DNA of 6,138 nucleotides from Saprospirales bacterium (GTDB lineage Bacteria > Bacteroidota > Bacteroidia > Chitinophagales > Saprospiraceae), in NCBI GenBank assembly GCA_003448025.1, contig DLXL01000037.1, positions 1 to 6,138 on the forward strand, read 5' to 3'. The number at the start of each line of letters is the position of its first letter. Position 1 is the first letter of the stretch. Below, piece after piece: positions 6,088 through 6,138 of the stretch. Below the pieces are notes generated by a model, which made no database searches, had not been told where the DNA came from, and was given only the letters and a program-made list of their open reading frames with translations. The translations under genes and the position numbers were made by a program.

Positions 6088-6138
6088 GGGAGGGTTTATG
6101 GGGGTTATGGGGGTTAAAGGGTTTTATGGGATTTATGG
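6088..6138 (+). repeat. G-rich degenerate tandem array of about 9-bp period with G-quadruplex potential
   Basis: Starting three bases after the TAG stop, G-tracts lie at 6088-6090, 6092-6094, 6100-6104, 6109-6113, 6119-6121 and 6128-6130, with another beginning at the window edge (6137). The linkers are A, TTTAT, TTAT, TTAAA, TTTTAT and ATTTAT. From 6092 the tract starts are spaced 8, 9, 10, 9 and 9 bases. This fits the G3+N1-7 quadruplex pattern on the coding strand and in the mRNA 3' end. The array continues beyond the window, so its full length is unknown. Confidence 0.75.

Overview
The window looks like a chromosomal piece of a Bacteroidota bacterium, probably close to the Saprospiria (Lewinella/Haliscomenobacter-like). 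The reasons are two C-terminal type IX secretion (T9SS) sorting domains, SprB-like and Ig-like repeats, a Bacteroidota-style lipoprotein protease, start codons without Shine-Dalgarno sequences, and weak matches to the TAnnTTTG -7 promoter element. The lineage below phylum is inference.

Layout. (1) Positions 1-1219, plus strand: the 3' part of a choice-of-anchor B / LVIVD beta-propeller protein, followed by a carboxypeptidase-regulatory-like domain and a T9SS sorting domain. The reading frame runs unbroken in phase from the left edge but holds two TAA codons (56-58 and 152-154), so the gene looks like a decayed or miscalled locus. (2) Positions 1216-4316, minus strand: a large secreted protein of about 1033 residues, with a signal peptide, a gingipain (C25)-like domain that appears to lack the catalytic dyad, FN3, three cysteine-bracketed Ig-like repeats, two SprB-like repeats and a T9SS sorting domain. 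It is split by one frameshift near 1800. Its stop codon overlaps that of gene 1 tail to tail, and an inverted repeat formed by the two 'KVV' C-termini sits across the junction. (3) Positions 4317-4579: a divergent intergenic region holding an unusual inverted repeat whose arms are built of degenerate 8-bp units around a GC-rich hairpin. (4) Positions 4580-6085, plus strand: an intact S8 subtilisin-like lipoprotein protease with D231/H276/S446, a Thr in place of the usual oxyanion Asn, and a CxxCH motif. (5) Positions 6086-6138: a G-rich array of about 9-bp period directly after the protease stop, with G-quadruplex potential, running off the window.

All three genes encode exported proteins: two T9SS clients and one lipoprotein. 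They are not an operon, since genes 1 and 2 converge and genes 2 and 3 diverge. No defence system, CRISPR array, RNA gene or transposase is visible. The most unusual non-coding signals are the two short-period arrays on either side of the protease gene. The most unusual coding signals are the disrupted frames and the altered active-site residues.
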